The notes beneath the pieces are model-generated. The model was not told where the DNA came from, made no database searches, and saw only the letters and a program-made list of their open reading frames with translations. Shown piece by piece: positions 60,321 to 64,000 of a stretch of 64,000 nt of DNA. Every line of letters begins with the position of its first letter. Position 1 is the first letter of the stretch. The translations under genes were made by a program, and so were the position numbers. Origin of the DNA: Artemia franciscana (lineage: Eukaryota; Arthropoda; Branchiopoda; Anostraca; Artemiidae); assembly GCF_032884065.1 (NCBI RefSeq), contig NC_088871.1:45497591-45561590 (forward strand), written 5' to 3'.

Positions 60321-62598
60321 AACTTACATTAAAATGTGAGAATTAAAGCTAATATTGTTTTAAAAAAGTACTTTTTAAAAACAGCCCTAGCATCCTTACT
60401 TCAACGAAGTAAGGAAATACAATTATTTCTTTTCATGTAATGTGACACATTGGTATCTAAAATGACAGAAAGTAAGAACAATTCGAATATTTTAACTTTG
60501 TAATCTTGCTCAGGATGGCTCTGAAAGCAAATTCATTTCTGATGAAAATGATAAGTTGAACTTGGTCATCCTATTACTTTTAATTATAATTAAGATCAAT
60601 CAGATTGCCTTCTCGACCTTATTCAAATTAAAAAATATGCCAAGGAATGCTAGATGACAGACATATTTTTTTCCATACATTCCCATATTTGGTAATCTTG
60701 TTAATTTAAAGGAGATTTATTACTGTGTTTGGAGGAGTAACTACTATACCGGCACAGAAATATAGTAGCTAAAGGCAAAAATCGAGTTTCAGATCTAATT
60801 AAATTTTGGAGAAAACCTAGGGGAACAGTGGCGTAATCTCATCAAAATCTTGGGGGGGGGAGTTGGAGTCTATTTCTCCCAAATCTAGTAAAATTTACAG
60901 TGAAAACTGAAAAATGATCCGTGTATTACCATAAAGACAAAGATACACTAAAGAAAGCTGACCTGTTTCTCTGGATACTTAAATTATGCAGGCTTATATC
61001 TTTGTTTTGACAAGATTTTTTGCACAAACTAAATTTCTGCTGAGGGAGGGGGGAACTTCAGTCTGGAAGGAGCAGTTGCCTTCCCCCTGCATTATGGTAA
61101 ATTATGCCCCTGTTGGGGAAGCCATAGTTTTCTTGTTCAAACTTGGTAATATTCGGTTCTGATTTTATCTTTACCTATTAATACATAACTTGGAAATTTG
61201 AAGGTACTAAATTTGGATACATTTCCATTGTCATTGAAAGAACAAAACTCTAATTTCCTTTGATTAGCAACATGCCTAACAGCTTTAGATTTAGTTCTAT
61301 TCTAAATGTAATTCAAGCTAATACCAAGGCTTTAACTAATGCTAGAACTTTGGCGTTAAGGTAATTAAGTGCTTCTCAAAAATATATCCTTTCGTAAGCA
61401 CTTAAAATATATACTTAAATAATTAATGGTTAGGTTAATTAAATTAAAAGTTAAAGTTAATTAATTAAGGTTAAAATTAATTAAGGTTAATTAAAAATAA
61501 GGTTAATTAAAAGTAAAAAGGTTAATTAATTAAGTTAAAGTTAATCAAAATTAACTTAAAGGTTGGGCCCTTATAGGTATTTAAGTGCCAAGCACATCAT
61601 TATGATAAACTTTTTAAATGTCGTCCAAACATTAGAAATTTCAATAGGCAGCAGTTTTAAAACTGGAATTTTTAGAAATATGATTTTTCGAAATGTGAAG
61701 GGGCTATCTAAAAGGCAACCTTTTGTCGCCATTCAGTTTGTTTATTTAATACTATAAAATCTAACTCTATGCAACGATATACAAAAAAAACGAAAGAGAG
61801 AACATATACGGTGGATATTACAGTCCCGAAAGCTGGGCTTGCACGGAGCTTAATCATTTCAACAACAACACAAATGCGGGAAAAACAACAATTAATGTAA
61901 AATGGATCAATACATAACAGGAAAGTGGCAAAAATTACCGACCAAAAGAGATTATTGTTCCAGGGGAAAGAGACTATTGTACGAGAAAATAATTTCTTGA
62001 AAGTAATTTGCGTTACTGAGTTGATCGCTGCTGGAACTTGCTAGGAAGCACAATTTTTAAAGTGTTGTATAACATTATAATGTAATGTACTTTGATAAAA
62101 AATCTAATAAAAGGTTTTCAAAGAAAATGAAAGAGGGACATAAAAACCCGAAACGAACACAAAAAGACAAATGATAAGTCAAATTCAAAACGAGGAGAAA
62201 AAACTATGAATTAAACAATTCGATGATATGTTGGCTATTCAAATATTCTAAAACAACAGCTTAAAAAAATAACGTAAAAAGAAACTCATTAAGACAAGAA
62301 TTGCATTCACAGCGAGATCTAACTAATGCTGAAATTTTAGCTAAAATCGATATATGGTTTTAAACGCTAAGATTTAAGCCAATGCTTGAAAGCTCTTAAT
62401 GGAATTTATCTGATAGATTAGTTCAAGCTTGTTAAAATACAAAATTGTACTTCCAAAAAAATCAGTCTATCCAGTAATGGCCTTGCTTGCATAATTTGCT
62501 ATAGTTTAATTATTAAGCTTTAATATGACATAGCAATAAACTTTTAAAGGTGCCAAAGGAAGTGATTTTAGCCATGCGCATTTCTAGAATTTTCTTTG
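60321..62598. other. Mostly unassigned; AATTAAGGTT-type repeats inside
   Basis: An imperfect repeat of type GGTTAATTAAAAGTTAAAGT spans about 61425-61560. C- and G-rich runs near 60850 and 61045 are simple sequence. The ORF at 61563-61757 has no recognisable motif. I searched the minus strand for further G-alpha-q exons and saw none. Confidence 0.4.
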
Positions 62599-62940
62599 GT
62601 ACTTCTGTATTTATTATATGATACACACTCGAGAATTTGGATCGGAAAGATCAGACAATAACCGAGTTCCACGGTCTTTATGCCAGACAATTAGCTTCGG
62701 CTCGGTGGAAAACTACACTGTAGCTACTTTTTAATTAAATCTTTAGTTAGTATTTTGGTTCAGGTTAGGTTACGTATTTAATTTAATGCGTTCTGGGCGG
62801 CCCCCTGTTAGTAATTCTTTGTTGTAGTTTCCTTAATGCTGCTAATAAAGTATTATATTTTCATCATATCTTGCTATATTTCATTAGGATTAATTAAATT
62901 TCACTTCTCGAGTGTGTACTGTATAATACAGAAGTACTTT
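62599..62940. repeat. Inverted repeat with about 37-bp arms
   Basis: GGTACTTCTGTATTTATTAT followed by ATGATACACACTCGAGAA (62599-62635) pairs with CTTCTCGAGTGTGTACTGTA then TAATACAGAAGTACTTT (62904-62940). The 342-bp span has no coding capacity; it could be a MITE. Confidence 0.65.
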
Positions 62941-63471
62941 TTCTTTTTTGTAGAAAAGGAGGGGGTTTATTTTTTTTTTTATTTACATTCATTTCTCGTT
63001 TTATCTGTCTTGGCTTAATTAGCGTCGCTTTCTAAGGATATTGTCCTCGCTTAGGCTTTGAACGGTAGCTAACAGAACTTTATAATGCCCCTTTCTGCTT
63101 TTGGATATCTTTATCTTATCAACCTTTAAAACTAGCACCGTTATATGAAATTTCACATTGATCGTCTTTATAAACTCATTCTTTGTGTTTTCTTTCAATT
63201 CTCAAACCAATTAATACCTTTACCACACACTGCCTACCCATGAAAAATCTAATGTCGCTTATGTTTCTACTTGTGTATATGTTGTCCTGAGCAGTTATAT
63301 CTCGGTCCGGCTTTGTCTAATGGTTGATAATCATACTTTTATATCTATCTACAGTGGTCAGGAGGTTCAAATGAGTTTTCAAGTATAATTATCAGGTACT
63401 TGACAAACATTGCATGTAAGTAATCCTACTTAGTACTCTTAGTTAATAGTGCTCAAGTACGTAAGCACAGA
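62941..63471. other. Unassigned sequence
   Basis: AT-rich; no feature recognised. Confidence 0.35.
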
Positions 63472-64000
63472 ACGTTGGGGCGTTTTTTATGCAGAGTGAA
63501 GAAGCAAGTGTAAGTAAACCATAGACATTGGTCTCTCTAAATAAAAGTATGTCTGTTTAAAGATCTAAGGAGAACAAGTCGTTGGTTGCACCCCATTTTT
63601 TCATTCAGGCTACGTAAACTAGACCAAGAGGACATCAATAAGTTGAAGAATAGTAATGAAGAGTACTTTATGAACAAGTCAAACGTTTATGTAAACATAC
63701 TAATAGTTACAGAAATAAAGAGCATGGAAAACATAATTTAATCAACGTTGGGGTGCTTTGTACGCAGAGTGAAGAAGCAAATGTGAGTAAACCATAGACA
63801 TTGGTCTCTCTAAGTAAAATTGTGTCTGTTATAAGGTCTAGAGAGAACGATTCGTTGGTTGCACCCCGCTCTTTCATTCAGGCCACGTAGACTGGACCGA
63901 GAGGACATCAATAAGGATAAAATTTTTTGGAAAAACAGTAATGAAGAGTACTTTATATTAAATGAAAAGAACAAACGTTTATGTAAATGTACTAATAGTT
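63472..64000. repeat. Tandem repeat, 273-bp unit, two copies seen
   Basis: Copy 1 starts ACGTTGGGGCGTTTTTTATG at 63472 and copy 2 ACGTTGGGGTGCTTTGTACG at 63745. Both continue CAGAGTGAAGAAGCAA, AACCATAGACATTGGTCTCT, GTCGTTGGTTGCACCCC-type and AGAGGACATCAATAAG. Copy 2 carries an extra GGATAAAATTTTTTGGAAAA. The array runs off the right edge. Confidence 0.85.

Overview
This is a eukaryotic, AT-rich, intron-heavy window, almost certainly from an arthropod. A crustacean such as a brine shrimp (Artemia) is my best guess from the style of the dispersed repeats, but I could not check it. The genome looks repeat-dense: introns run from about 1.5 to 13 kb, exons are only 80-165 bp, and most of the DNA is transposon debris, simple repeats and unassigned AT-rich sequence. 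I see no bacterial operon, CRISPR array or viral genome. Genes, left to right: (1) The 3' half of an MFSD6-like major facilitator superfamily transporter on the + strand. It has seven exons between 2343 and 34856 whose splice phases all join into one 293-codon reading frame ending in a stop; its 5' exons lie left of the window. (2) The conserved exon of mitochondrial ribosomal protein bL34m (MRPL34) on the + strand at 53434-53629. (3) The last coding exon of a G-protein alpha-q subunit on the - strand at 58085-58167, with the rest of the gene probably right of the window. The three genes show no functional link. Layout of the rest: 1-1125 is a tandemly arranged dispersed repeat. The MFSD6 introns hold LINE fragments of at least two kinds, one tRNA-derived SINE, a 280-bp MITE-like element, long (TA)n tracts, and several copies of one prominent foldback repeat family (called FBR here). 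FBR copies have a 250-300 bp hairpin head and, when long, a roughly 0.9-1.1 kb tail. One copy splits a LINE reverse transcriptase (27232-28602), one sits inside another FBR copy (14296-15364 within 13262-15485), and one splits an RTE-like LINE (45095-45535). From 29314 to 32323 a 1.4-1.5 kb LINE-bearing segment is duplicated in tandem, with a 136-bp FBR piece at the junction. The intergenic part (34857-53400) has a diverged tandem array of FBR tail sequence, an RTE-like LINE pseudogene bracketed by inverted repeats, and several LINE tails. The right end has a decayed Helitron with recognisable ends (58597-60180) and a 273-bp tandem repeat cut by the window edge. The best candidates for something undescribed are the FBR family, whose hairpin arms match each other better than they match other copies, and a TA-cored palindrome at 15692-15884. 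Both are repeat biology; I found no new protein-coding system.
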